Source of the DNA: Cenarchaeum symbiosum A
Lineage (GTDB): Archaea > Thermoproteota > Nitrososphaeria > Nitrososphaerales > Nitrosopumilaceae
Reading direction: 5' to 3'
DNA: 64,000 nucleotides
Assembly (NCBI GenBank): GCA_000200715.1
Contig: DP000238.1
Location: 742,154-806,153, forward strand
The translations under genes and the position numbers were made by a program. The notes beneath the pieces were generated by a model. The model was not told the DNA's origin and did not search any database. It saw only the letters and a list, made by a program, of their open reading frames with translations. Positions within the stretch are counted from its first letter, which is position 1. Every line of letters begins with the position of its first letter. Positions 1-7,911 of the stretch are shown here, piece after piece.

Positions 1-400
1 GCACGGGCTCTGGCGGCGGCTCGGATACCAGTATCTTTCCAAGGCCGAGCTCGGCCTCATCTGCGCCGAGCGCCTTCCAGTTTATGCCGGGCTCCTCTAT
101 GTTGGTCACCAGGCCGAACTTTGCTATCTCGCCTGATTCGAGCGGCAGGTCTGCCCGGAACACAAGAAGTCCCTGCGGCGAGCTTGTGCCCGTCCAGCCG
201 TCGGGCGCCTTGAACGAGTTAAACTGAACACCTGGAGGCAGCCACAGCCGGAATGCCTCCACAGGCGGCGACCCCGTATTCTCAAACTGCATTATGGTCG
301 ACCTGCCAAAGCCGTCCGTGCTCACGCCTATCTCCCCGTACGCTCCGTGCAGGCCAGCTGCAAGCAGGATTAGTGCCGCAGCCGCAAGAATCCTAGCCAT
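1..400 (-). CDS. Secreted protein, C-terminus beyond window
   Basis: The frame is open from ATG at 400 to the window edge (133 codons, no stop), so only the N-terminal part is seen. The first ~22 residues form a classic signal peptide: MAR, then a long Ala/Leu/Ile core ending in AAGLHGAYG, with cleavage likely before EIGVST. The mature part is rich in beta-prone and Gly/Pro residues, including WLPPGVQF and a Trp-rich PDGWTG, and reaches a Pro/Glu run (SEPPPEPV) at the edge. It looks like an extracellular or membrane-anchored beta-sandwich protein. I do not recognise the family. Its TATA-like box lies 26 nt upstream of ATG, which supports this start and a leaderless transcript. Confidence 0.75.
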   Translation of the reverse strand, partial: MARILAAAALILLAAGLHGAYGEIGVSTDGFGRSTIMQFENTGSPPVEAFRLWLPPGVQFNSFKAPDGWTGTSSPQGLLVFRADLPLESGEIAKFGLVTNIEEPGINWKALGADEAELGLGKILVSEPPPEPV

Positions 401-420
401 GCACACACCGCGCGAGACTC

Positions 421-431
421 TTTATTTTATC
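421..431 (-). promoter_or_regulatory. TATA box of the secreted-protein gene
   Basis: On the minus strand this reads ATAAAATAAA, centred about 26 nt before ATG at 400. The spacing matches the other leaderless promoters in the window. Confidence 0.6.
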
Positions 432-459
432 CTTGGGAATACATGATGAGCAATGCATT

Positions 460-2544
460 TTAAGCACCTGCAGACGGCGCGCCGGAGAGGGCTTCTGCGT
501 TCCTGTACTGTCGTACACGCTCGGCCACCAGCCTGTACAGTGTCCTGAACCTGTCCTTTGTCTTTTCTGATACAAACTCAGCCTCCCCAAGGCTCACTTT
601 CTCGCAGATGTACCGGGTTATCTCTTCGGGCTCAAACTCGCCCCAGCCCTCCTCGTTATGGCCATCCCATACGGCACCTAAACAGGCAAGCAGGCCCTCG
701 CGGCCGGTAGACGCCACCTCTTCCGTGGATAAGCTGGTGTACCCTTCCTCCCTGAGCTTTATCTCGTATGTCTGGTTTACCGCATGGAGATAGTCTGTCG
801 GGTCGATATAGTCCTCCATGGACCTGACGGGGCCGTCTTCGGACTGCATGAATATGGCCTGCAGTTTTGAAAAGCCGTTGGCTAGCAGCTGGGACGCAGT
901 CTGCCTTGATTCCTCGCCGTTATCGAGCAGGACAAACGTGTCATAGCCGTGGCTGTTGTAGAATATGGCAAGCGGGAGGACCGAGTTTCTGCTGTACGCG
1001 GGGACCACATTTAGCGGGTTCATCGATATGTTGGGGTCCTGGAGCAGCCTGTCAAAGGCGTTGAGGTACATTGAATCCGACATCGTCTCTACTATTATCA
1101 CCGGCCTTGAGTTTGTCCCGATTTCCCTGTCGGTTATCGACTGGACCAGGCCCCGGGAGAGCCCGTACAATATGGGGGTGAGCGTCTTGTCGTCTGCGCT
1201 CCAATAGTCGTAGAATATCCTGCTCAGGTGCCTCCTCTTGTCGAGCTCCACTACGAGGAGGTTCCCCGGAGTATAGTCGAATATCATAAACGGCGAGTGT
1301 GTGGCGTATAATACCTGGTTTGATCCCGCAAGGTTTCTCAGCAGGTCCGATATGCCCATCTGCTGGGTCGGGTGCAGGTTGCGCGCGGGCTCGTCAAGTA
1401 ATAGTATGGCCTCTTTGAGCTCGGCCCGCTGGGTCTCTGCTGCAAAGTTGACTATAAACGAGAACGTCCACTTGAAGCCCTCTGCCCTCCTGTTGAGAAG
1501 GCCCGTATTGGTGACCGTCCCGTCCCTGTGAACATCCGATATGACCACGCTCATTATGTTGCCCGGCTGGTATCTCAGGTCGACATGTATCGGGTCGCCC
1601 TTCCACGCGGGGTTGAGCCGGGCTGTAAGCCTGTTGCTTGCTGTATTTAGAAACTTTATGAGCTTTGAGGGGCTGTCGTGGAGAGCCTCCATCTCCTCTA
1701 CGTCCAGTTCCGCAAGATAGAACAGGTTCCTGACGGTCTCGGCCCGGTCGAACTCTTCAATGTACTCTATGCCTTCGGCCCTCTCCCCCTTGGATTCCCT
1801 TGCGTACTCGTTGAGGTTGATGTTGCCGTATATTTTCTTATAGTCGGAAAAGTAGACGAACCTCGGGTGCAGGTTCTCTGCGATATAGTTCTCTAATGCG
1901 GCCCTGTCGGTGGTCCCGGACAGGAGGTTCTCGTACCTGCTCTCCTTGTCCCGGTAGATCTCCTCCCATTCGGAGAGGACGCGGGGCTCGTCTGACGCGT
2001 TTACCTGGAACTGGTTGTTGAGATCCGCCATGCCGCTGTCATAGTCGTCCTGGTTTCCTGGCATCCCGCCCTGGAAGAAGCTGGGGTCCATCTTTATCCG
2101 TATGTGGTTTGGGATCATGTCGAGAAACGAGGTTATCCTTGTCCGGAGGTTCTCCCACGAGTTGAGCCCCCTGTTCTGCTCCTCGCTTATCGACAAGCCC
2201 GCAAAGTCGTACTGTGTTCTTTGCGCGGTGTTGGTCCGGAATATGCGGAGCGACTTTATCTCCGGGACATACGGGAACCTCTCCTTTATGAGGGCGGTCT
2301 CGTGCTCGCTGAGCTCAAACGCGCCCTCTGCCAGGCGGACCTCGGATTTTAGCTCGTCGGACATCTCGTCGCACAGGTCGAGCTCGGATACCTCGGTCTC
2401 CCTGTTCAAGAGTGTCAGCGCCTGGAGTATGGTGGTCTTGCCGCTCTCGTTGCGCCCCACAAAGGCCGCCAGGTCGCCGACAGATATCTCGCCGGAATCG
2501 TGTATGCACCTGTACGCCCTTACCCTGAACTTTCTGAGCCGCAC
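460..2544 (-). CDS. AAA/ABC-type ATPase, OLD-like, with a TOPRIM-like C-terminal region
   Basis: This 694-aa protein probably acts on DNA in the cytoplasm as a RecF/OLD-class ATPase. The N-terminus has a Walker A motif GRNESGKTT (residues 30-38) right after a RecF-like opening. Walker B plus D-loop (LLLDEPARNLHP) lies near residue 380, followed by a switch-histidine motif YATHSPF, so the ATPase core is complete with a long insert between the halves. Downstream, VETMSDSMYL (~485) and VLLDNGEESR (~541) sit where OLD nucleases carry TOPRIM motifs EGxxD and DxD, but both are degenerate, so nuclease activity is doubtful. The start is GTG at 2544, set by a TATA box 27 nt upstream; no ATG lies near. 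It appears monocistronic. It could be an anti-phage OLD-type gene or a housekeeping SMC-like ATPase. Confidence 0.85.
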   Translation of the reverse strand: MRLRKFRVRAYRCIHDSGEISVGDLAAFVGRNESGKTTILQALTLLNRETEVSELDLCDEMSDELKSEVRLAEGAFELSEHETALIKERFPYVPEIKSLRIFRTNTAQRTQYDFAGLSISEEQNRGLNSWENLRTRITSFLDMIPNHIRIKMDPSFFQGGMPGNQDDYDSGMADLNNQFQVNASDEPRVLSEWEEIYRDKESRYENLLSGTTDRAALENYIAENLHPRFVYFSDYKKIYGNINLNEYARESKGERAEGIEYIEEFDRAETVRNLFYLAELDVEEMEALHDSPSKLIKFLNTASNRLTARLNPAWKGDPIHVDLRYQPGNIMSVVISDVHRDGTVTNTGLLNRRAEGFKWTFSFIVNFAAETQRAELKEAILLLDEPARNLHPTQQMGISDLLRNLAGSNQVLYATHSPFMIFDYTPGNLLVVELDKRRHLSRIFYDYWSADDKTLTPILYGLSRGLVQSITDREIGTNSRPVIIVETMSDSMYLNAFDRLLQDPNISMNPLNVVPAYSRNSVLPLAIFYNSHGYDTFVLLDNGEESRQTASQLLANGFSKLQAIFMQSEDGPVRSMEDYIDPTDYLHAVNQTYEIKLREEGYTSLSTEEVASTGREGLLACLGAVWDGHNEEGWGEFEPEEITRYICEKVSLGEAEFVSEKTKDRFRTLYRLVAERVRQYRNAEALSGAPSAGA

Positions 2545-2565
2545 AGTAGGGGCCCGCGGGCGCAG

Positions 2566-2576
2566 GGATTTAACTC
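2566..2576 (-). promoter_or_regulatory. TATA box of the AAA ATPase gene
   Basis: Minus strand GAGTTAAATC, centred 27 nt upstream of the GTG start at 2544. It decides the GTG start. Confidence 0.6.
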
Positions 2577-3004
2577 ATGCTACACACTCTGGTTTGCGCT
2601 AGCGCCCCATCTCTCGCTTCGTCTGCCATAATGGCGCAAAATCCGCAAAGTCGGCAAAGTTTGCCTGTGGCCTTACCCCGGAGTCCAAATACCGCACATC
2701 CCCGGCCTCCGCGGGCGTCAGGCTGGCCCTGCTTGCCGGTGCCCTGCAGGCATCCCGCCTCTTGAACCCTGTCTTGGAGGCCGGCTTGGGCATCTTTTTG
2801 CTGCCGCCCTTGTAGACCGCGGCACAAGCCTTTTGTGCATTTTCAGTCTAACATCGGAGGGCCGGCCCCATTCCCTGCATGCCCCGAATTGTCCACATAT
2901 TCCATTGGTGTACGCCATGGCCGCATTTGCACACCTGCGGCATTTTATTTCCAGGAATGCGGATGTTTCATATCACTGGCGGGATCTGGCGCACACCTGA
3001 GAGT
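2577..3004 (+). other. Intergenic, no supported gene
   Basis: Short open frames exist on the minus strand here, including one of 64 codons with a Lys/Arg-rich N-terminus starting at 2793. None has a TATA box at the usual distance and I recognise no family. I see no RNA gene. Confidence 0.4.
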
Positions 3005-3016
3005 GAATTTAAACAA
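3005..3016 (+). promoter_or_regulatory. TATA box of the small Cys-rich gene
   Basis: GAATTTAAACAAT, centred about 28 nt upstream of ATG at 3038. It resembles the TTTAAAC boxes of the propeller genes. Confidence 0.6.
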
Positions 3017-3037
3017 TACGCGCTTGTTCAACAGAAC

Positions 3038-3205
3038 ATGGGGTTGGAGGGTTACACCTGCGACTATGGCAAGAGCCCGCCATCAGACTATCACTGGCTA
3101 TTGTGCACAGTCAGCGGCCCCCCCGGCGTGGGCAAGATGGCATGCCGTGATTGTTTGATAAAGTACCGTCCAATATACGTCCCCGATTGCATGCTGGAAT
3201 CCTAG
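3038..3205 (+). CDS. Small Cys-rich (zinc-ribbon-like) protein, divergent C-family member
   Basis: This 55-aa protein is assigned by its similarity to the second C-family ORFs at 9497-9676 and 12574-12753. All share Y-T-C-D, G-K-x-P-P, then G-[IV]-G and M/C-A-C-x-x-C followed by [IL]-x-K. Here the first knuckle reads CDYGK instead of CDLCGK, so one Cys is lost by a one-residue deletion. Remaining possible metal ligands are Cys8, Cys23, Cys36 and Cys39. The start is ATG at 3038, 28 nt downstream of a good TATA box. It stands alone, outside the cassette array, which suggests that the array family has dispersed members. Function unknown; nucleic-acid or protein binding through a zinc knuckle is a guess. 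Confidence 0.55.
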   Translation: MGLEGYTCDYGKSPPSDYHWLLCTVSGPPGVGKMACRDCLIKYRPIYVPDCMLES

Positions 3206-3872
3206 ACGACGCACATCAAAATGGAATAATGCCGGCATCAATACCCGTATCACTGGCCGGCCCGGTGCTCATATCGCGGCACGAGCCGGCGTCTTGGCCA
3301 CATCGCCTGAGAACGCCAGAGCCCTTGAAAGTGGCAGAGAAACCGGGATGTATAATATTCGCCATGGGGTATGCGGCACTATTATCACTGGTAGAGCACA
3401 ACGCGTTTAACGGGATGGCGATAATGAAACCCCGCGAGTTCTTCTAGCGGGGAAGATCACCCGGAGATGCGATCCCTGCATGATGGGATGGTCTATAGAC
3501 CCGCGGTTCGTTCGAGATGGCGGACCGTATCAGCGGAGCCCGCATAACATTCTACAAGTACATCATACTATTCATTTGCACGGGAAGGGGACACGTCTTG
3601 CTGTTGGCTCTTTATGCGGTGCCGACTGTGCCGGGCCCGGCCACCGCGGGGCCCCTTCCATACCTCCGCCCGGCGCGTATCTTGTACGCCGCTTTAACCG
3701 GCGGATTCAGAAATGGCCTGCCAAGGGCAGATCCCCAAAGACATGCCCGCCGTCTGGCCCGAAAGACTCAGACCGGGTCGGACAGGCAACCGGTGCAGGC
3801 GACGTACTTGACAGGTGTCTTCGGCCAAGGACCGGGCCGCGTGCAAATAGTCCATGCCCCCCCCCCGGGCAC
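3206..3872 (+). other. Intergenic ~670 nt, no supported gene
   Basis: Several long frames are open here because the sequence is GC-rich, but they overlap each other, lack promoters at the leaderless spacing and match nothing I know. No tRNA-like fold was noticed. Confidence 0.4.
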
Positions 3873-3881
3873 GGTTAATAC
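3873..3881 (+). promoter_or_regulatory. TATA box of the glycerate kinase gene
   Basis: GGTTAATAC, centred 27-28 nt upstream of GTG at 3905. An upstream in-frame ATG at 3854 would precede this box, so GTG is preferred. Confidence 0.6.
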
Positions 3882-3904
3882 GGGCGCACATCGCCCCTAC
3901 ACGG

Positions 3905-5224
3905 GTGATCATCCGGAACTACCGGGAGCTGGCGCAAGACAGGGCCCGCAAGCATGCTCTGCAGATGCTCGAGGCGGGCCTTGCAGCAGCATCCCCAGAG
4001 GCCGCACTAGGCAGGGTGCTCGAACCTGGAAAGATAACCGCCGGCAAGACCATAAACCTTGAAGGGTACTCCGGGGTGCACGTTGTGGCATTTGGCAAGT
4101 CTGCGTACCCCATGGCCAAGGAGGCCTACCGGCTGCTAAAGCCCCGGAGCTGCCTGGCCGTGATACCGCAGGGCTCTGGCGCGGCCCCCGGCGGCCGGGC
4201 ATTTACCGTCATCCGCTCATCGCATCCCGTGCCAGGCCAGGACAGCGTGGCTGCAGCCCGGGCCGTGCAAAAAATACTCCACAGGAGGAGGGGCTCTGAG
4301 TTTGTATTGTTTTTGGTATCGGGGGGCTCATCATCCCTCCTTTGCATGCCCGACGGGATAAGCCTTGACGACAAGGCGTATACCAGCGAGCTGATGCTAA
4401 AGTCGGGCGCCACCATACAAGAGTTCAACTGTGTTAGAAAGCACCTCTCGCAGGTCAAGGGGGGCAGGCTCGTCGCGGGCCTGCCGTGCGATGCTGCAGC
4501 CCTGGTCATGTCGGATGTTGTGGGGGACGACCTCTCCTCGATAGCCTCCGGGACCACCTACTGTGATGCCACCACCTATTCAAACGCGCTAGACATAGTG
4601 CGGGGCCTCGGCCTCGCGGACAGGATGCCGCCCGCAGCGCTTGCCCGGCTGGAGGCTGGCGCCCGCGGGGGCATACCGGAGACCCCGAAGGAGCCCATGT
4701 TCCCCAACTGGGTGATAGCTGCCAACAGAGACTGTACTGCCGCAATGGGCAGCAGGGCCCGGGAGTTTGGGTATGAGCCGGAGATACTGTCAGTCTCCGG
4801 GGATGTATCTGATGCAGCAGGGATGATTGCAGAGAGGTACAGGCAGGGCCCGCCATGCGTGATATTCGGGGGCGAGACTACCGTCAGGGTAAAAGGGGAT
4901 GGCCGCGGCGGAAGAAACCAGGAGCTGGTGCTGCGCCTGCTGCGCGAGCTCAAGGGAGAATCCTTTGTGGCCGCATCTATAGGGACCGACGGGATAGACG
5001 GCAATACCGAAGATGCCGGGGCCATCTCGGGGGGTGATGCAGGGATTGATGACATTGATGCATACCTTGCGGAAAACGATTCGGGGTCGTTTTTTGCAAA
5101 GCACGGCGGGCAGGTAAAGACGGGATATACCCGGACCAACCTCATGGATATTGGCCTGGTCCTGCGCCCCCGCGGACCAGATCCTCCGCGGGATTCCCCG
5201 CCGATCCCAGATATTTCCACGTGA
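3905..5224 (+). CDS. Glycerate 2-kinase (MOFRL / GckA-TtuD family)
   Basis: The protein phosphorylates D-glycerate to 2-phosphoglycerate with ATP in the cytoplasm, linking glycerate to lower glycolysis or gluconeogenesis. It is 439 aa, normal for the family. An N-terminal Rossmann-like domain carries VVAFGKSAYPMA (~60-70) and the glycine-rich FLVSGGSSSLLCMP (~136-149). The conserved NCVRKHLSQVKGGRL with its lysines follows at ~174-189. The C-terminal MOFRL domain has IFGGETTVRVKGDGRGGRNQ (~320-339) and GTDGIDGNTEDAGA (~360-373). The GTG start is chosen from the TATA box 27-28 nt upstream. The last 83 nt overlap the end of the convergent gene at 5142-5546. Family assignment is firm; that glycerate rather than a related hydroxy-acid is the substrate is inferred. 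Confidence 0.92.
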   Translation: MIIRNYRELAQDRARKHALQMLEAGLAAASPEAALGRVLEPGKITAGKTINLEGYSGVHVVAFGKSAYPMAKEAYRLLKPRSCLAVIPQGSGAAPGGRAFTVIRSSHPVPGQDSVAAARAVQKILHRRRGSEFVLFLVSGGSSSLLCMPDGISLDDKAYTSELMLKSGATIQEFNCVRKHLSQVKGGRLVAGLPCDAAALVMSDVVGDDLSSIASGTTYCDATTYSNALDIVRGLGLADRMPPAALARLEAGARGGIPETPKEPMFPNWVIAANRDCTAAMGSRAREFGYEPEILSVSGDVSDAAGMIAERYRQGPPCVIFGGETTVRVKGDGRGGRNQELVLRLLRELKGESFVAASIGTDGIDGNTEDAGAISGGDAGIDDIDAYLAENDSGSFFAKHGGQVKTGYTRTNLMDIGLVLRPRGPDPPRDSPPIPDIST

Positions 5225-5546
5225 CGCCCTTTTGGGAGAATAGCTGTCTTACAAAGCCCGTCCTCTGTGCGGCAAGCCTGCCTGGCGCGGGCCCGCCGCC
5301 TATCAGGTGTGCGCGCATTGCCGGGTCGTCGAGAAGTATGTCGACTGCATCACCGCGGACGATCCGGAGCGTGCCGATGCACCAGAATATGCCCACGTGC
5401 AAAGCCACGTACCTTGAATCCAGGCAGCTGATCTTTCCAAGGTATTCCTGCACGTGTATACGGTGCTGGGGGATCGTTTTTTCGCCGCTGCAGAGCGCCC
5501 ATGCGATGGCCCTGCTGTCGCCAAACGAGTGGAATGCGTGCCGCAT
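5142..5546 (-). CDS. Hypothetical protein
   Basis: I do not recognise this 134-aa protein. The first ~80 residues look like a compact alpha/beta domain: MRHAFHSFGDSRAIAWALCS, then KISCLDSRYVALHVGIFWCIG and RGDAVDILLDDPAMRAHL. The last ~27 residues fall in the region overlapping glycerate kinase and are rich in Gly, Pro and Ala, so they may be a by-product of the overlap. The ATG at 5546 lies about 30 nt from a strong TATATAA box, which makes this a real transcription unit. It is divergent from the small gene at 5623, and the two starts are only 76 nt apart. Confidence 0.7.
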   Translation of the reverse strand: MRHAFHSFGDSRAIAWALCSGEKTIPQHRIHVQEYLGKISCLDSRYVALHVGIFWCIGTLRIVRGDAVDILLDDPAMRAHLIGGGPAPGRLAAQRTGFVRQLFSQKGVTWKYLGSAGNPAEDLVRGGAGPGQYP

Positions 5547-5569
5547 GTGTCAACCAAAAAGGGGCGGTT

Positions 5570-5583
5570 TGTCTATATAATTT
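5570..5583 (-). promoter_or_regulatory. TATA box in the divergent intergenic region
   Basis: TCTATATAATTT. On the minus strand AAATTATATAGA lies about 30 nt before ATG at 5546. The near-symmetric core could also direct plus-strand transcription toward 5623 with a ~20-nt leader. A weaker box at 5592-5600 (CACTTATGA) has the leaderless spacing for 5623. Confidence 0.6.
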
Positions 5584-5622
5584 GAAGCACCCACTTATGA
5601 TCCGCGCGGAGCAGCAGCTGTC

Positions 5623-5826
5623 ATGCAGGAGTCGAGGAGCTTTTTCACCAGGATGGTAGACGAGCTGATCGACTTCTCCGAGCACGATCCAGAGCTTGCC
5701 GACGGGATAAGGTGGCTTGACGAGCAGGCGCAGCGCAAGGGCGTCACATTCTATGACATGGTGTTCGAGGTGCTATACAGGCGCGACGTGGATTCGCGCG
5801 CAAAGGACTGGATGGGCTCGCGCTAG
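5623..5826 (+). CDS. Small acidic helical protein
   Basis: A 67-aa protein with predominantly helical, charged sequence: SFFTRMVDELIDFSEHDPEL, a middle IRWLDEQAQRKG, then TFYDMVFEVLYRRD. It resembles the 65-aa product at 14646-14843, which shares a Tyr/Phe-rich opening, a central I-R/E-x-[LI]-D-x-[QR] segment and the [TS]FYD[ML] motif. The two are probably paralogues of a small family. Its stop codon overlaps the citrate synthase stop by 4 nt (convergent). ATG at 5623 lies 27 nt from a weak TATA-like TTATGA. Function unknown. Confidence 0.7.
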   Translation: MQESRSFFTRMVDELIDFSEHDPELADGIRWLDEQAQRKGVTFYDMVFEVLYRRDVDSRAKDWMGSR

Positions 5827-7001
5827 GATTCCCGCAGGTCTAGCGCCTTGTACTCGCAGCCCTCCGGCCCGCAGTATTTCCCGACGTATACGGCCTTTGG
5901 CCTGTACAGCGCGGGCTTTGGGGCGGCCTCTGCGAACTTTTCCTCTATTATGTGGGCGGCCCAGCCTGCAACCCTGGATATTGCAAATATCGGCGTGTTG
6001 AGATCCATGGGTATGTCCAGCATGTAGTATACGGAGGCGCTGTACAGGTCCACGTTTGGGTATATCTCGACGCCTTTTCTCTTTTTCATCTCGTCAGCTG
6101 TCGCCTGCTCGACCTTTTCGGTTATGGCAAACCACGGCTGGCCCGTCTTTGCTGCAAGCCTGCGGGAGAGCTCCTTGAGGACCGTCGCCCGTGGGTCGTA
6201 CGTCTTGTATACTGCGTGCCCCATGCCCATTATCCTCTGGCCGTCATCCATCCTTTTTCTTATCCAGGGCACCACTGCCTCTACCGATCCCATGTCGAGG
6301 AGCATCCTCATTACCTCATAGTTGGCCCCGCCGTGCAGCTCCCCGCTTAAAGCGCCTATGGCGGCGCTTGCCGCAGAATACATGTGGGCCCTTGTCGAGG
6401 CCACCTGCCTTGCGGCAAAGGTGGACGCGTTGAAGGTGTGGTCGGCATGCAGTATCAGACAGGTGTCAAATATGCGCTCCATCTCCTTGTCTGGGACCTT
6501 GCCTGTCATCATGTGGAGAAAGTTTGCGGCATGGCTCAGGGCGGGGTCGGGGTCGATGAGGTCTTCGCCGTTTCTTATCCTGTGCCAGCTGGCCACTATC
6601 GTGGGCACCTTTCCTATGAGGTTTATGGCCCTGTCATAGCTTGCCTCCTTGTTGGCAAACTCCTCGTCGTAATAGCCCGCCAGGGCGGCCACGAACGCCT
6701 GGAGCATGTCCATGGGGTCGGCGTCCTTGCGCCAGTTGCCCATGTTGATCTGCATCTGCTTTGGGATCCACCTTGCCTCGACAAGCCGGGAGTTGAACGC
6801 GGAGAGCCGGTCCTTTGTGGGCAGGCCGTCGTGGAGCAGCAGGTATGCCACCTCCTCAAAGTTGGACTTGGAGGAGAGGTCCGATATGTCGTACCCCCTG
6901 TATATGAGCCTCCCCTGCTTGCCGTCTATGTTTGATATGCGGGTGTCGGCGACAGGTATTCCGCGCAGGCCTATGTTCTTGGTATCAATAGAGGGCTCCA
7001 T
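5823..7001 (-). CDS. gltA: Citrate synthase
   Basis: The enzyme condenses oxaloacetate and acetyl-CoA to citrate, the entry step of the oxidative TCA cycle. The 392-aa length matches archaeal type II-like citrate synthases. Active-site segments are present: GELHGGANYE with catalytic His near residue 222, GMGHAVYKTYDPRA with His near 260, and NVDLYSASVYYML with catalytic Asp near 313. The N-terminus GKQGRLIYRGYDI is typical. The start is ATG at 7001 although the frame stays open to 7220: a strong TATA box (GATATAATAA) is centred 27 nt upstream and lies inside the longer version. The 3' end overlaps the convergent gene at 5623 by 4 nt. It appears to be a single-gene unit. Confidence 0.95.
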   Translation of the reverse strand: MEPSIDTKNIGLRGIPVADTRISNIDGKQGRLIYRGYDISDLSSKSNFEEVAYLLLHDGLPTKDRLSAFNSRLVEARWIPKQMQINMGNWRKDADPMDMLQAFVAALAGYYDEEFANKEASYDRAINLIGKVPTIVASWHRIRNGEDLIDPDPALSHAANFLHMMTGKVPDKEMERIFDTCLILHADHTFNASTFAARQVASTRAHMYSAASAAIGALSGELHGGANYEVMRMLLDMGSVEAVVPWIRKRMDDGQRIMGMGHAVYKTYDPRATVLKELSRRLAAKTGQPWFAITEKVEQATADEMKKRKGVEIYPNVDLYSASVYYMLDIPMDLNTPIFAISRVAGWAAHIIEEKFAEAAPKPALYRPKAVYVGKYCGPEGCEYKALDLRES

Positions 7002-7022
7002 CGCGGGATCGGGGGATGTTTT

Positions 7023-7033
7023 GTTATTATATC
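7023..7033 (-). promoter_or_regulatory. TATA box of citrate synthase
   Basis: Minus strand GATATAATAA, centred 27 nt before ATG at 7001. Confidence 0.7.
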
Positions 7034-7282
7034 TGCTGCGTGTAGCCCTGCCCCGGCAGGTTGCATGGCAGGTTCCGGGGCGGATATGCCCGGTGCCCCG
7101 GTCAGGCCATGGCCGGATTCCAGGCCGCCCCGAATGGGGCCGCATCCGCTTGGATTTTCCCGGTGTGATGCGGCCTCTGTAAAGCCGCAGGGGTGGCCGG
7201 GGGAATTGGGATGCCAGCACTGCCGGGGCCGCAAGTTCCTCCGATGCACTGGCCGTGAAACAGACCTAGGGCCTGTTTTTAC
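7034..7282 (+). other. Intergenic, ends in a D-like remnant
   Basis: Most of this stretch matches nothing in the window. The last ~20 nt (GCCTGTTTTTACATTAAAAT) resemble the 3' end of the D ORFs before the other A genes (for example GTCTGTTTTCACATTGAGTT), so a decayed D copy probably marks the left edge of the array. Confidence 0.4.
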
Positions 7283-7291
7283 ATTAAAATA
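7283..7291 (+). promoter_or_regulatory. TATA box of A1
   Basis: ATTAAAATAG centred 26 nt before GTG at 7313. The TTAAAATA core is kept before all five A copies. Confidence 0.65.
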
Positions 7292-7312
7292 GCGGATCGG
7301 TGTAGTTTTTCT

Positions 7313-7705
7313 GTGAGGCCCATTCCCAAAACCGACGAGGAGAGGATCCGAATGATGCAGGAGATCGTGCACTCCGGCATAATAAAGATGTACCGGGTTC
7401 GATCCCGCTTTTGCGAAGAGGAATTTACGGACCACCTGAAGGGAATCATGAACGACTTGAAGGATTTACACACCATGGAGCAGGAGCTTAAAAAAATGCG
7501 GAAAATGTTCAATGCCATGGAATTTGAAAGACAGAAGAAATCACGCATTGTAGAGGAGGTGCCCAAAAATGTGCAGAAAGCATCTGATATCGTCTATAAT
7601 GAAGGGCAGAAGAATCCCCCTATGGCAGAGCGAACGTCCAGAAAAATGACAAAAATACCCGATGTCGTGGAGGGTAAAAAGCAGAGCGATCCAATGATCC
7701 AATAA
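7313..7705 (+). CDS. Family A helical protein, long form (A1)
   Basis: A 130-aa protein. The first ~75 residues match the other A copies: PIPKTDEERIRMMQEIV near the N-terminus, a basic middle and the charged heptad-like LHTMEQELKKMRKMFNAME, suggesting a helical bundle or short coiled coil. A1 alone carries a ~55-residue Lys/Glu-rich extension (from ERQKKSRIVEEV to SDPMIQ). The start is GTG where A2-A4 have ATG, fixed by the TATA box 26 nt upstream. It heads a probable A1-F1-B1 operon (F1 follows after 2 nt, and F1 overlaps B1 by ATGA). Function unknown; small charged helical proteins often mediate protein-protein contacts. Confidence 0.7.
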   Translation: MRPIPKTDEERIRMMQEIVHSGIIKMYRVRSRFCEEEFTDHLKGIMNDLKDLHTMEQELKKMRKMFNAMEFERQKKSRIVEEVPKNVQKASDIVYNEGQKNPPMAERTSRKMTKIPDVVEGKKQSDPMIQ

Positions 7706-7707
7706 TA

Positions 7708-7911
7708 TTGCAGGATTGGTATGTATCCGGACCGTGCCATGTCTATTCCACAACCGGATGTCGAGTCTTTGACGGAGTGGGGGGCTACAAGGATTATGGA
7801 TTCTTGAGCTACTGTGTTATCTGCGTATTATGCTATACGCCGGATTGTGGGCTTATCCATGTCGGTATGGGCATATTGACCGCATGCTGTAGTGGGGGGG
7901 ATGTGACATGA
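7708..7911 (+). CDS. Family F linker ORF (F1)
   Basis: An open frame of 67 codons from TTG at 7708 that ends in TGA overlapping the ATG of B1 (ATGA). The equivalent ORF F2 (10619-10813) ends in the same overlap with B2. The two translations align in this frame: G-x-x-H-[VI], GGY[KE]D, F-x-x-x-C-x-I, GLI and a C-terminal G-x-x-V. The DNA is diverged, so shared residues in this frame suggest that it is translated. The start is uncertain, since no ATG is available in frame. The protein has several Cys and hydrophobic residues. Function unknown; it may couple translation of A and B. Confidence 0.45.
   Translation: MQDWYVSGPCHVYSTTGCRVFDGVGGYKDYGFLSYCVICVLCYTPDCGLIHVGMGILTACCSGGDVT

Noticed and set aside
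2570-2827. Small minus-strand ORFs of 64 and 85 codons
   Set aside because: Two overlapping frames compete, neither has a TATA box at the usual distance, and no family is recognisable.
3151-4062. Several plus-strand frames of 98-181 codons before the glycerate kinase gene
   Set aside because: They overlap each other and real genes, have Pro/Arg-rich composition expected from GC-rich noncoding DNA, and have no promoter.
7002-7220. 73-codon N-terminal extension of citrate synthase
   Set aside because: The TATA box lies within it and the extension is Arg/Pro-rich without similarity to the enzyme.
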